In this document: in pieces, positions 6,816 through 13,276 of the stretch
Numbering within the stretch: the first letter of the stretch is position 1
Layout: the number at the start of each line of letters is the position of its first letter
Assembly (NCBI GenBank): GCA_947302515.1
Contig: CAMYVT010000027.1
Coordinates: forward strand, 1-13,276
Length of the DNA stretch: 13,276 bases
Direction of reading: 5' to 3'
Source of the DNA: an uncultured Caryophanales bacterium
GTDB lineage: Bacteria > Bacillota_I > Bacilli_A > RF39 > UBA660
Translations under genes and position numbers: made by a program
Notes under the pieces: model-generated
Told to the model about the DNA's origin: nothing
The model's input: only the letters and a program-made list of their open reading frames with translations
The model's database searches: none

Positions 6816-7421
6816 ATGAATTATGAACAATTATATGAGATTATTGACCAATTAAGTGTTATTAATCCATGGAAAGCAAAAAAACTAGAAGCACTAGTAA
6901 AAAAACAAGTTATGTCAAAAGATGAGAATGAGAAAAAACAATTAAAAAGAAAAATAAATAATTTTATTTATAATCTATTTGGTAGTTGTTTAACAAGAGA
7001 ATCAAGAAATGATTTCTTTAATACTAGTATAAGTATTAGTGAAGATTGTTATGAAGTAGAACAAAGAGAAAAAGAAAGATGGTTTATATATAATGATGGA
7101 GCCAGAAGATATATATTAAATGGAGATAAAGTAGAAGTTGCAAATTTTATTCCTAGAGAGTATAAGAAAGGTTTCTATGTAAGAGAAAGAGAAGCCAATA
7201 CGGAAGAAGAAAAGAAACAATTAAGAAGAGAATTTAGTTTCTTATTTAGAAATGAGAGTTTATTAAAAAATATAAGTTCTTTAATGGATCATAGACAAGA
7301 ATTAGTAACATATGGATATGAAGTTAAAAATAATAATATTCCAAGTTTCTTTGTAGAAATGTTAATTAATTATTTAGGTTTATCAAGAGTACCACAAGAA
7401 GAAAATAAACACAGTAAATAA
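6816..7421 (+). CDS. Unrecognised soluble protein, 201 residues
   Basis: I do not recognise this family. The protein has no signal peptide or membrane segment. Residues 1-55 are predicted helical and Lys-rich (NPWKAKKLEALVKKQ). The middle (about 60-135) contains a Trp/Tyr/Arg-rich beta-like segment (ERWFIYNDGARRYILNGD) followed by a basic stretch. The last part (130-201) is again helical. There is one Cys in GSCLTRESR and no obvious catalytic triad or metal site. The start is firm (AGGAGG 7 nt upstream). It has its own promoter and terminator, so it is monocistronic. Codon use matches its neighbours, with no sign of recent transfer. Confidence 0.82.
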   Translation: MNYEQLYEIIDQLSVINPWKAKKLEALVKKQVMSKDENEKKQLKRKINNFIYNLFGSCLTRESRNDFFNTSISISEDCYEVEQREKERWFIYNDGARRYILNGDKVEVANFIPREYKKGFYVREREANTEEEKKQLRREFSFLFRNESLLKNISSLMDHRQELVTYGYEVKNNNIPSFFVEMLINYLGLSRVPQEENKHSK

Positions 7422-7445
7422 AAGAGATTTTAATCTCTTTTTTTA
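7421..7445 (+). terminator. Terminator of the 6816-7421 gene
   Basis: AAAGAGAT (7421-7428), a 4-nt loop, ATCTCTTT (7433-7440), then TTTT. The stem begins at the last base of the TAA stop. Confidence 0.85.
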
Positions 7446-7466
7446 TGTAAAAAAATAAATATAAAA

Positions 7467-7495
7467 TTGAATATAATAAAAACATATGATAAAAT
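7467..7495 (+). promoter_or_regulatory. Promoter of the 7521-8009 gene
   Basis: TTGAAT (7467-7472), 17-nt spacer, TAAAAT (7490-7495), with TGA before the -10 (extended). A second TATAAT lies downstream (7501-7506), but it is too close to the ribosome site AAAGGG (7507-7512) to be a useful start. Confidence 0.7.
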
Positions 7496-7520
7496 TATAT
7501 TATAATAAAGGGATGATACA

Positions 7521-8009
7521 ATGAAAGCAAGAGTAAGAATTCATGATAAGATGGCTATATTAAAAAACAGATTTAAACTAAAAAAAGAAAATAAGGAAAG
7601 AGATAGAGAAACTATTGTAAAAGAAGCAACTGAAAAGATAATGAATGAAAGACTTAAAAGAAAAAAAGAAAAATGTGTAGAGTTAAAAGAAAAAATACAA
7701 AATACTACACATATGAATGATTATAATAATAATGAAATAGAAGTACCAGAAGAATTAAAAGAAGAATTATTAGAACTATTAGAAAAATTTGAAAATTATA
7801 ATTTCTTTAGATTAAGAATAAGAGGAACAGAAATAGAAAATACAATTGTATATGATTATTTAAATTTTGATGAAAATGGTATTAGTCTAGCAACAGAAAT
7901 GTATGGTACTGAACCAGATACTCATCAACAGACTCATTTATATGAACCAGAAGAAATACTATATAAATATTCAATTATTAGAGAAGAAAAAAAACAAAAA
8001 GTTAGGTAA
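7521..8009 (+). CDS. Unrecognised charged protein with N-terminal coiled coil
   Basis: A 162-residue protein that I cannot assign. Residues 1-65 are very rich in Lys/Arg/Glu with a spacing that fits a long helix or coiled coil. A Glu-rich helix follows at 75-92 (EELKEELLELLEKF). Residues 95-162 look like a small alpha/beta domain with FFRLRIRG, IVYDYLNFD and an acidic end. There is no Trp and only one Cys. No signal peptide or membrane helix is seen. The start at 7521 is preceded by AAAGGG; the ATG within that region at 7514 meets a stop after three codons. It is transcribed alone and faces the thyA operon tail-to-tail across a shared terminator. Confidence 0.8.
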   Translation: MKARVRIHDKMAILKNRFKLKKENKERDRETIVKEATEKIMNERLKRKKEKCVELKEKIQNTTHMNDYNNNEIEVPEELKEELLELLEKFENYNFFRLRIRGTEIENTIVYDYLNFDENGISLATEMYGTEPDTHQQTHLYEPEEILYKYSIIREEKKQKVR

Positions 8010-8022
8010 TACCTAACTTTTT
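7996..8022. terminator. Bidirectional terminator between convergent operons
   Basis: A perfect 12-bp stem, AAAAAGTTAGGT (7996-8007) with ACCTAACTTTTT (8011-8022) and a 3-nt loop, with T runs after the stem on either strand. It serves the plus gene ending at 8009, whose stop lies at the top of the hairpin, and the minus operon ending at 8023. Confidence 0.9.
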
Positions 8023-8388
8023 TTATTTTACTATATTTGTATCAATATCATCTAAATAAGGTCTTAATTTACTAGAATATTTAGGATGCCTTAATTTTTT
8101 AATAGCTCTATCTTCAGCATTTCTTACTTTATCAATAGTACTATTTAATAATTTAACTATTTCACTTCTAGTATGCCTATCATTACCATTTAATCCATAT
8201 CTATATTCTAATACTTGTCTTTCAAATAAAGGTAAATCTGCTAAAGCTTCATTTAAATCTTCTTTCATAAGATTAGCAAAAACAGTATTTTCTGTAGTAT
8301 TATCTCCAACTACATCAAATTCTAGAGAATTAATTAAATCTTCATCATATAATTCATTAACCATTTCATCTAATTCATCATTATTCAT
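8023..8388 (-). CDS. Stand-alone sigma-70 region 4 protein
   Basis: A 121-residue protein whose residues 28-112 align with the end of a primary sigma factor: a region 3.2-like linker (about 28-40), then region 4 with DLPLFERQVLEYRYGL and a C-terminal helix-turn-helix ending in KKLRHP. Regions 1, 2 and 3.0 are absent, so it cannot open promoters by itself. Compared with E. coli RpoD (TRERIRQIE before AKALRKLRHP) the block reads TIDKVRNAE at 84-92. The -35-contacting Arg584, Glu585 and Gln589 are therefore Ile, Asp and Asn here. The first 27 residues are highly acidic. It is the last gene of the thyA-folA operon; its ribosome site AGGTGATT overlaps the folA stop. It could be a co-sigma subunit, an RNA polymerase beta-flap binder, or a transcription regulator. 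The similarity is clear but the role is inferred. Confidence 0.82.
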   Translation of the reverse strand: MNNDELDEMVNELYDEDLINSLEFDVVGDNTTENTVFANLMKEDLNEALADLPLFERQVLEYRYGLNGNDRHTRSEIVKLLNSTIDKVRNAEDRAIKKLRHPKYSSKLRPYLDDIDTNIVK

Positions 8389-8396
8389 TTAATCAC

Positions 8397-8876
8397 CTAT
8401 TTTCTAGTATAAACTAAATGTTTATAAGAAATATCTTTTTCAGTATTTTCTCCTACTACTAGAGAATCCCATTCTTCTTTATTAAATTCAGGGAAATATG
8501 CATCAGCATCAGCTTCAGCATCAATTTCAGTTAATATTAATTTATCAGAATAAACAAGCATCTGTCTATAAACAGAAGCTCCTCCAATAATCATAACTTC
8601 AGGATAATCTCTAACCATTTCAAGTAGCTCATCAATTGAATGAACAATTAGAACTGCAGGATCTAAGTCTAAGTTTCTACTAGTAAGAACAATATGTTTT
8701 CTACCTGGAAGTAGTTTAGGTAAAGACTCTAATGTTTTTATACCCATAACCATTGGTTTACCCATAGTTTGTTCTTTAAAAAATTTCATATCTTCCCTAA
8801 AATGCCATATTAAATCATTATTTTTTCCTAATTCTAAGTTTCTGCCTACTGCAGCAATCATAGTAATATTCTTCAT
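8397..8876 (-). CDS. folA: Dihydrofolate reductase
   Basis: A 159-residue DHFR, the usual length. It reduces dihydrofolate to tetrahydrofolate with NADPH. The N-terminal IAAVGRN and the loop ELGKNNDLIW are typical, with Asp29 at the position of the E. coli catalytic Asp27 (WHFRED, where the common Pro is replaced by Arg). The NADPH segment GKPMVMGIKTLESL with LPGRKHIVLTSR follows at about 39-68, and the family IIGGASVYR lies at 96-104. It follows thyA with a single base between stop and start (TAATATG) and precedes the sigma region 4 gene. Coupling to thyA makes sense because ThyA produces the dihydrofolate that this enzyme recycles. The Arg in place of Pro near the active site might affect trimethoprim binding, which is untested. 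Confidence 0.95.
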   Translation of the reverse strand: MKNITMIAAVGRNLELGKNNDLIWHFREDMKFFKEQTMGKPMVMGIKTLESLPKLLPGRKHIVLTSRNLDLDPAVLIVHSIDELLEMVRDYPEVMIIGGASVYRQMLVYSDKLILTEIDAEADADAYFPEFNKEEWDSLVVGENTEKDISYKHLVYTRK

Positions 8877-8877
8877 A

Positions 8878-10059
8878 TTAAATACCTAATGGGAATTTAA
8901 ATTGAGGATTTTTTGTTTTTACTTTTTGTATTGCTTCTTTATCTAATACTTTAACATCTTCTGTAGTTAAATCATCAAATCTAATTCCATCTCTTACTTT
9001 AATAGTGGCATCTATATCATTTACTGGTTCTCTATTTAACATTTCAATGGCTTGTTCTAAATGCCTATCATATATTTGAATATTAATTGGTTTCCAAGTA
9101 AACTTACCAGGTTTAATACCTAATTCTTTAGCAACCATAATTAGTAAAGCAGAATACTGTACTTGATTAATACAACCTGCTGTTGCAAAGTCACTACTTC
9201 TTTGAACTAAAGTCATATCTAAATAGTCTTCTCCATCCCAATCATGTCTTACATTCCAAATAGTTAAGAAAGCACAAGGTTTTAATCCATGAGGTTTAAG
9301 AAAATCATCTTGTTGCCATAAACATGTTATATTACGTCTTCCATCAGAATTATTTCTGATAGCTTCAATTACTTGACTTCTAATCATATCTCTTGGACCA
9401 GTAGTTCCTCCATAGCAAGCACCTATAGTAGGATGACCATCTTCATTTAAAATATATTTTCCTTTATCATCTCTAAGTGCCCAGTCATTCCACCAGTTAT
9501 TAATCTTATGATCATCTTCCCATGTACATCTACCTAACATTTCATCAAATAATACCAAATCATTTGATTGTTTTTGATATATCCATAGTATTTCTGCAAT
9601 ACTTGCTTTAACAGCAATTGGTCTTAATGTAATCATAGGAGTTTCACCTTTAGATAAATCATAAGTACATTCAATACCTTGATTAACACTAATAGTATGA
9701 GCAGGCACCCATAATTCTACTCCATTATCTTTTACAATTGCTTTTTCATTTTCACCAACTTTTATACCAAATCCTTCTTTAGTAATTAATACACGTTTTC
9801 TATCATAATAAACTGCATCTTCATAAAAATCCTCATAATGAGGTCTAGGATCATAATCCAAACATCCTTCTTGTAGAATCTTATCCATAATCATCTTTGT
9901 GTACATATCACCTTTTGTACCAATAGGATTACCATCCTTATCAACTAACATTCCATCTTTTACTTTCGGCTTAGTATAAGATGTTTTATTTAATTTGATA
10001 GGTTGTTCTCCCAGTCTAACTTTTGCTAAATTAAATCTGTCTAAATCAAACTTACTCAT
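8878..10059 (-). CDS. thyA: Thymidylate synthase, long divergent ThyA type
   Basis: A 393-residue protein, well above the roughly 264 of E. coli ThyA. It methylates dUMP to dTMP using methylene-tetrahydrofolate. The catalytic Cys is Cys262 in GLKPCAFLT; the phosphate-binding Arg/Ser block is QRSSDFATAG (286-295), with the dUMP-specific Asn probably Asn298 in GCINQVQYS; the late motif is NIQIYDRHLEQ (326-336). The core starts near RPIAVKASIAEILW (146-159). The N-terminal 140 residues are an extension, and the classic YGKQWR loop reads CYGGTTGPRD (205-214). The signatures GRRNITCLWQ and PC place it in the ThyA family, not flavin ThyX. The start at 10059 has GGGAGG upstream. It is the first gene of the thyA-folA-sigma4 operon. 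Confidence 0.93.
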   Translation of the reverse strand: MSKFDLDRFNLAKVRLGEQPIKLNKTSYTKPKVKDGMLVDKDGNPIGTKGDMYTKMIMDKILQEGCLDYDPRPHYEDFYEDAVYYDRKRVLITKEGFGIKVGENEKAIVKDNGVELWVPAHTISVNQGIECTYDLSKGETPMITLRPIAVKASIAEILWIYQKQSNDLVLFDEMLGRCTWEDDHKINNWWNDWALRDDKGKYILNEDGHPTIGACYGGTTGPRDMIRSQVIEAIRNNSDGRRNITCLWQQDDFLKPHGLKPCAFLTIWNVRHDWDGEDYLDMTLVQRSSDFATAGCINQVQYSALLIMVAKELGIKPGKFTWKPINIQIYDRHLEQAIEMLNREPVNDIDATIKVRDGIRFDDLTTEDVKVLDKEAIQKVKTKNPQFKFPLGI

Positions 10060-10091
10060 GTAACTACCTCCCTATAATAGCTCTTAAAAAT

Positions 10092-10120
10092 ATTATATTA
10101 TTTTTAAAAAATAGAAACAA
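10092..10120 (-). promoter_or_regulatory. Promoter of the thyA-folA operon
   Basis: Minus strand: TTGTTT (10115-10120), 17-nt spacer, TATAAT (10092-10097). There is no TG extension here, unlike most promoters of the window. The ribosome site GGGAGG follows shortly before the ATG at 10059. Confidence 0.65.
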
Positions 10121-10138
10121 CAAATAACTAAATTATTT

Positions 10139-10147
10139 TTATCCACA
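10139..10147. promoter_or_regulatory. Perfect DnaA box (TTATCCACA) upstream of thyA
   Basis: The exact 9-mer DnaA-box consensus on the plus strand, about 19 bp upstream of the thyA -35. I found no cluster of boxes, so it does not mark an origin. It could let DnaA influence thyA-folA transcription, or be a chance match in AT-rich sequence. Confidence 0.4.
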
Positions 10148-10159
10148 ACCAATAATATC

Positions 10160-10170
10160 TACTAATAGTA
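10160..10170. repeat. Short palindrome between the dnaJ terminator and thyA promoter
   Basis: TACTA-A-TAGTA is an 11-bp perfect inverted repeat in the 153-bp gap. It may be a small operator. It is AT-rich and short, so chance is a fair alternative. The rest of the gap (10171-10203) shows nothing I can name. Confidence 0.25.
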
Positions 10171-10203
10171 ATAAAAAAAGCACTTGTAAAAATACGTAAA
10201 ATA

Positions 10204-10228
10204 AAAAGGAAACTAACTGTTTCCTTTT
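10204..10228 (-). terminator. Terminator of the pepF-dnaJ operon, stop codon in the hairpin
   Basis: A 10-bp perfect stem, AAAAGGAAAC (10204-10213) with GTTTCCTTTT (10219-10228) and a 5-nt loop, is followed on the minus strand by TTTTTATTTT in which the stem Ts run into the tail. The dnaJ TAG (10213-10215) sits at the loop. Confidence 0.85.
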
Positions 10229-11376
10229 GTAAACCTATTAAACTTTTTAATTTCATCAGTTTCTAAATCAGTATTATCTAATTCTTCAACTATTCTTTTT
10301 TGTTCACGAGATAATCTATTAGGAGTATAAACTTTATATATTACATACATATCTCCCTTATGACGACGATATGTATTATCTACTCCTTTTCCTCTAACTT
10401 TCTCTTTATCACCAGAATTAGTTCCAGGACTAACATTTAATTTAACATTACCATATAATGTAGGTATTTCTTTTTTACAACCCAAAATAGCTTCTGTTAA
10501 AGTAAGAGGTACTTCTAAGTAGATATCATCATTATCTCTTACAAAATAATCATGTTCATCTACTATGAACTCAATATATAAATCTCCATTTTCTCCTCCA
10601 TTACTTCCTGGATTACCTTTACCACTAACTCTTTGCCTATCTCCAGTATTTATTCCAGCTGGTATAGTAAGCGTAATTTTTTTATTCTTTTTAACTTTCC
10701 CCTTACCATTACATTCACTACATTTTTTCTTGTATGAGTGACCTGTTCCATGACAATCTGGACAAGTAGTCGTTGAAGTAAAAGCACCTAAAATAGTTCT
10801 TTGTTGAGTAGTTACAGTTCCTCTACCCTTACAAGTAGAACATTCTTCTCTATCAAATCCTCCATGTCCATGACATTTACTACAGTCTTCAACAACATCT
10901 AAATTAAATTTCTTTTCTCCTCCATAAATTGCTTCATCCCATGAAAGATCCATTCTCATTAAAATATCACTACCACGAGTTACTCTAGGGCCAGAACTTC
11001 TTCCACCAAAATCAGAGAACCCTCCAAAGCCAGCTCCAGCGCCTCCAAAAATAGAATCAAATATATCTCCGAAGTCAAAACCAGAAGCATCAAAACCTCC
11101 AAAGCCAGCACCTCCAAATCCTGGACCACCAGTAGAAGGGCCATGACCAGAAACACCAGCATGACCATATTGATCATACATCTTTCTTTGATTTTCATCA
11201 GAAAGAACAGAATAAGCTTCTTGTACTTCTTTAAATTTTTCTTCAGCATGAGGATCATCTTTATTTAAATCAGGATGTAATTCTTTTGCTTTCTTACGAA
11301 AAGCACTCTTTATTTCTGCTTCACTAGCACCTTTTGAAATACCTAATACTTCATAAAAATCCTTTTTTTCAGCCAT
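10213..11376 (-). CDS. dnaJ: Chaperone DnaJ (Hsp40, type I)
   Basis: A 387-residue complete DnaJ that delivers substrates to DnaK and stimulates its ATPase. The J domain (5-70) has HPD at 34-36. A Gly/Phe-rich linker spans about 71-130. The zinc-binding domain has four CxxCxGxG-type repeats, starting at Cys165, Cys179, Cys205 and Cys219, all intact. The two C-terminal substrate-binding domains follow to the end. The start at 11376 has AGAGGTG upstream, overlapping the pepF stop, with 12 bp between genes. It is therefore co-transcribed with pepF. hrcA, grpE and dnaK are not in the window; dnaK could be the gene whose tail appears at 13244-13276. No CIRCE element was seen upstream of pepF. Confidence 0.97.
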   Translation of the reverse strand: MAEKKDFYEVLGISKGASEAEIKSAFRKKAKELHPDLNKDDPHAEEKFKEVQEAYSVLSDENQRKMYDQYGHAGVSGHGPSTGGPGFGGAGFGGFDASGFDFGDIFDSIFGGAGAGFGGFSDFGGRSSGPRVTRGSDILMRMDLSWDEAIYGGEKKFNLDVVEDCSKCHGHGGFDREECSTCKGRGTVTTQQRTILGAFTSTTTCPDCHGTGHSYKKKCSECNGKGKVKKNKKITLTIPAGINTGDRQRVSGKGNPGSNGGENGDLYIEFIVDEHDYFVRDNDDIYLEVPLTLTEAILGCKKEIPTLYGNVKLNVSPGTNSGDKEKVRGKGVDNTYRRHKGDMYVIYKVYTPNRLSREQKRIVEELDNTDLETDEIKKFNRFTKGNS

Positions 11377-11388
11377 TAACCATCACCT

Positions 11389-13179
11389 CTATTCATCAGA
11401 TATTTTATAAGCTTGTTCAATTAATGAATCAAAATATTTAATAGCATCAACATAGACACTTTCATCTTCAAGATTAATACCTAATACCTTATATGCTTCT
11501 GCAGGCCACTTATCACTACCAACTTTTAAGAATTCAATATAATTATCAAGTACTTTTTTATCTCCTTCCAAAATTCTATAAGCAATACCACAAGCAACAC
11601 TAATACATATTGCATAACTATATAAGTAAAAATTCATATAATAATGACTTCTAGTTACCCAATTATTATGAATTTTATCATCATATTTAACAGAATTACC
11701 ATAATACTTAGAAAAATAATCATAAGTAATATTATCCATATAATCTTTTGTAAGCATTCCACCTTCATGAACATGCTTATACATTTCTTCTTCTATTTTA
11801 CCTTCTATAGCAGCTCCGTATAAATTAGAAACTATTACATCAAGCATATTAATAATACCAGCAAGTTTTTCTTCTTTAGTAGTACCATTCTTTGCTAAAT
11901 AACTAGAAAGTAAACATTCATTAGTTAAAGAAGCAACTTCTGCTGTAATAGAAGAAGTATCTACATAATGTAGAGGATTATTTTCCATTACAAATTGATG
12001 ATGAACATTATGTCCTCCTTCATGAGCAATAGTAGATACAGAATCTAAATTACCGTTAAAACTCATCAAAATACGAGAGTTTTGTCTCATCGTAGCAAAA
12101 CTATATCCACCACCACATTTACCTTTATATTGACAATAATCAATATATCTATTATCAATTATCTTTTTAAATTTAGAATAATACTCTTCACCTAAAGGTT
12201 TAATAGCATTCAAAACAATATTTTGAGCATCTTCTATACTATATTCTTTATTATTATTAGCAGCTTCTAAAGATAAATCATATACAGTTAATTCTTTTAA
12301 TCCTAATAATTTCTTTTTCAAATCATAATATTTATGTAAAGAATCTAAGTTCTCTTCTACAGTATTAACTAAAGTTTTAAATACTTTTTCATCTAGATTC
12401 CAACTAAACATTTTAGCATCCCATGAAGAATCAAAATGTTTAATCTTAGCAATTGTATCTTCCATAGAAACAAAACTAGAAAGAAGCATAGCATTAATAG
12501 TAGAATATTCTTCTAATTTATTTTGAAAATTATCTCTTACTTTATGACGTATTTTTAAATCATTATTACGCATTAAATGACGGAAATTATTAGCAGCAAT
12601 CTCTACTTCTTCTCCATCTATCTTAATAGTTCCATAGTCATGTAAATTATTAATTAAAGTAGAACTCATATCATCAAAATGATTCACAGAATTAATTAAA
12701 CTAAAAACAATATTTTCTTCTCTTTCAGATAAAACATGTCCTTTTTCACGATAAGTATGATCAAGAGCAGCTTTATATTCAAGTAATTTAGGATTAGAAA
12801 TAAATAAGTTATTATAATCTTTTTTACTTAATTTTAACAATTCAGGAGCAAAGAAATTAATATTATTATTAAAATCAGATAATAATACTTCTATTTTATT
12901 TTTTCTTTCTATAGATTCAGATACTCCTAATTCTTGATCATTTATTAAATATGAATATACATATAAATCTTCCCATAAAGCCATAGATTCAACTTCAAAT
13001 TTTAAAAACTCATATAACATTTTAGGATCTTTAGTACAACCAACATATATTTTTAATTTAGGAATTCTTTTCTTTAATTCTTCATATGTATTATTAAAAT
13101 CTTCTTCATTTTTAAATATTTCAGTTAAATCCCATTTATATTTTTCTTCTACACTACTTCTATTTTTATATTTCTTCAT
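11389..13179 (-). CDS. pepF: Oligoendopeptidase F (M3 family metallopeptidase)
   Basis: A 596-residue cytoplasmic zinc peptidase that cleaves short oligopeptides. The metal site HEGGH is at 386-390 (catalytic Glu387), and the third ligand is probably Glu414 in ITAEVASLTNE, 24 residues later, as in the M3 family. The segment KCGGGYSF before the motif and the Tyr-rich C-terminal region (HNNWVTRSHYYMNFYLYSYA) are typical of substrate-binding parts. The length is normal for PepF and no signal peptide is present. The start at 13179 has AAAGGA upstream. It precedes dnaJ in the same operon. Coupling a peptidase to a chaperone gene would fit protein turnover, although this may just be local gene order. 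Confidence 0.95.
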   Translation of the reverse strand: MKKYKNRSSVEEKYKWDLTEIFKNEEDFNNTYEELKKRIPKLKIYVGCTKDPKMLYEFLKFEVESMALWEDLYVYSYLINDQELGVSESIERKNKIEVLLSDFNNNINFFAPELLKLSKKDYNNLFISNPKLLEYKAALDHTYREKGHVLSEREENIVFSLINSVNHFDDMSSTLINNLHDYGTIKIDGEEVEIAANNFRHLMRNNDLKIRHKVRDNFQNKLEEYSTINAMLLSSFVSMEDTIAKIKHFDSSWDAKMFSWNLDEKVFKTLVNTVEENLDSLHKYYDLKKKLLGLKELTVYDLSLEAANNNKEYSIEDAQNIVLNAIKPLGEEYYSKFKKIIDNRYIDYCQYKGKCGGGYSFATMRQNSRILMSFNGNLDSVSTIAHEGGHNVHHQFVMENNPLHYVDTSSITAEVASLTNECLLSSYLAKNGTTKEEKLAGIINMLDVIVSNLYGAAIEGKIEEEMYKHVHEGGMLTKDYMDNITYDYFSKYYGNSVKYDDKIHNNWVTRSHYYMNFYLYSYAICISVACGIAYRILEGDKKVLDNYIEFLKVGSDKWPAEAYKVLGINLEDESVYVDAIKYFDSLIEQAYKISDE

Positions 13180-13201
13180 GAATAATCCTTTCTATATATC
13201 A

Positions 13202-13234
13202 GTGAAAAGTTCTAGCAAAAGCTAGAACTTTCAC
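13202..13234 (-). terminator. Large hairpin between the upstream gene and pepF
   Basis: GTGAAAAGTTCTAGC (13202-13216) and GCTAGAACTTTCAC (13221-13234) form a 14-bp stem with a single-base bulge and an AAAA loop. On the minus strand it lies 7 nt after the tandem TAA stops of the upstream gene. The T-run after it is short (CTTTTCAC), so it may be a partial terminator or RNA-processing element. No strong separate pepF promoter is seen: a weak TGATATATA (-10-like) follows it. Confidence 0.6.
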
Positions 13235-13243
13235 GAATACTTA

Positions 13244-13276
13244 TTATTCTTCTTCAATATCTGCTTCTTCTACATC
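13244..13276 (-). CDS. C-terminal ten codons of an upstream gene, acidic tail (DnaK-like?)
   Basis: Reading minus from the edge gives DVEEADIEEE followed by TAA TAA. Only this frame is open, and tandem stops followed by a hairpin support a real gene end. The very acidic tail resembles the C-termini of DnaK proteins (…DADxEEV-type), and dnaJ lies nearby, so dnaK is a reasonable candidate. Ten residues cannot prove that; other proteins with acidic tails are possible. Confidence 0.45.
   Translation of the reverse strand, partial: DVEEADIEEE

Noticed and set aside
10121..10203. Replication origin
   Set aside because: Only one DnaA box is present, with no cluster, and the usual origin genes are absent.
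10980..11258. Open frame of 92 codons on the minus strand
   Set aside because: It is a shifted frame inside dnaJ; the leucine-rich repeats are the Gly/Phe region read out of frame.
13202..13234. CIRCE heat-shock operator before pepF-dnaJ
   Set aside because: The arms do not match TTAGCACTC-N9-GAGTGCTAA; the loop is only 4 nt.
1..13276. TGA read as tryptophan (Mycoplasma-type code)
   Set aside because: Complete conserved proteins such as ThyA and DnaJ translate with TGG for Trp and have no in-frame TGA.
1..13276. CRISPR array, insertion sequence or prophage
   Set aside because: No repeated spacers, transposase, integrase or flanking direct repeats were seen.

Overview
The window is very AT-rich, densely packed, and reads as a bacterial chromosome from a low-GC Bacillota lineage, probably an uncultured Bacilli, Erysipelotrichia or RF39-like gut or rumen bacterium. 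The taxonomic placement is inferred from base composition, strong AGGAGG-type ribosome sites, consensus and extended -10 promoters, U-tailed hairpin terminators, RNase HIII, a CvpA/TrxA neighbourhood, and a ThyA-DHFR operon. No rRNA, tRNA, insertion sequence or CRISPR array was seen. The longest gap without a gene is about 150 bp.

Layout. (1) 1-985, minus: 5' part of pyruvate phosphate dikinase (ppdK), cut by the window edge. (2) 1099-1926, minus: a monocistronic unknown protein with two glycine-rich hydrophobic blocks. (3) 2022-4192, minus: an operon in the order cvpA, trxA, small zinc-ribbon membrane protein, larger zinc-ribbon membrane protein. (4) 4271-6741, plus, divergent from cvpA: two tandem genes for proteins made of 35-residue repeats that closely match the mTERF motif of eukaryotic organelle transcription factors, then rnhC (RNase HIII). 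(5) 6816-7421 and 7521-8009, plus: two unrecognised genes, each with its own promoter and terminator. (6) 8023-10059, minus: thyA, folA and a gene for an isolated sigma-70 region 4, as a tightly coupled operon. (7) 10213-13179, minus: pepF then dnaJ. The last ten codons of another acidic-tailed gene lie at the right edge.

How it fits together. rnhC, cvpA and trxA are neighbours in B. subtilis-type genomes, where zapA, polX and mutS2 also sit in the cluster. Here those three are absent and the mTERF-like pair lies between cvpA and rnhC. Two nucleic-acid-binding-type solenoids co-transcribed with an enzyme that removes RNA from RNA:DNA hybrids is the best candidate for an undescribed system; its role is not shown by the sequence. 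thyA-folA form the dTMP/folate cycle unit (ThyA makes dihydrofolate, DHFR recycles it) and carry a stand-alone sigma region 4 protein whose usual -35-contact residues are replaced. A perfect DnaA-box 9-mer lies just upstream of the thyA promoter.

Regulatory style. Most promoters have TGN-TATAAT extended -10 elements. Several terminators enclose the stop codon inside the hairpin. TAG stops are nearly all fused to the Shine-Dalgarno of the next gene. None of the 16 visible stop codons is TGA.
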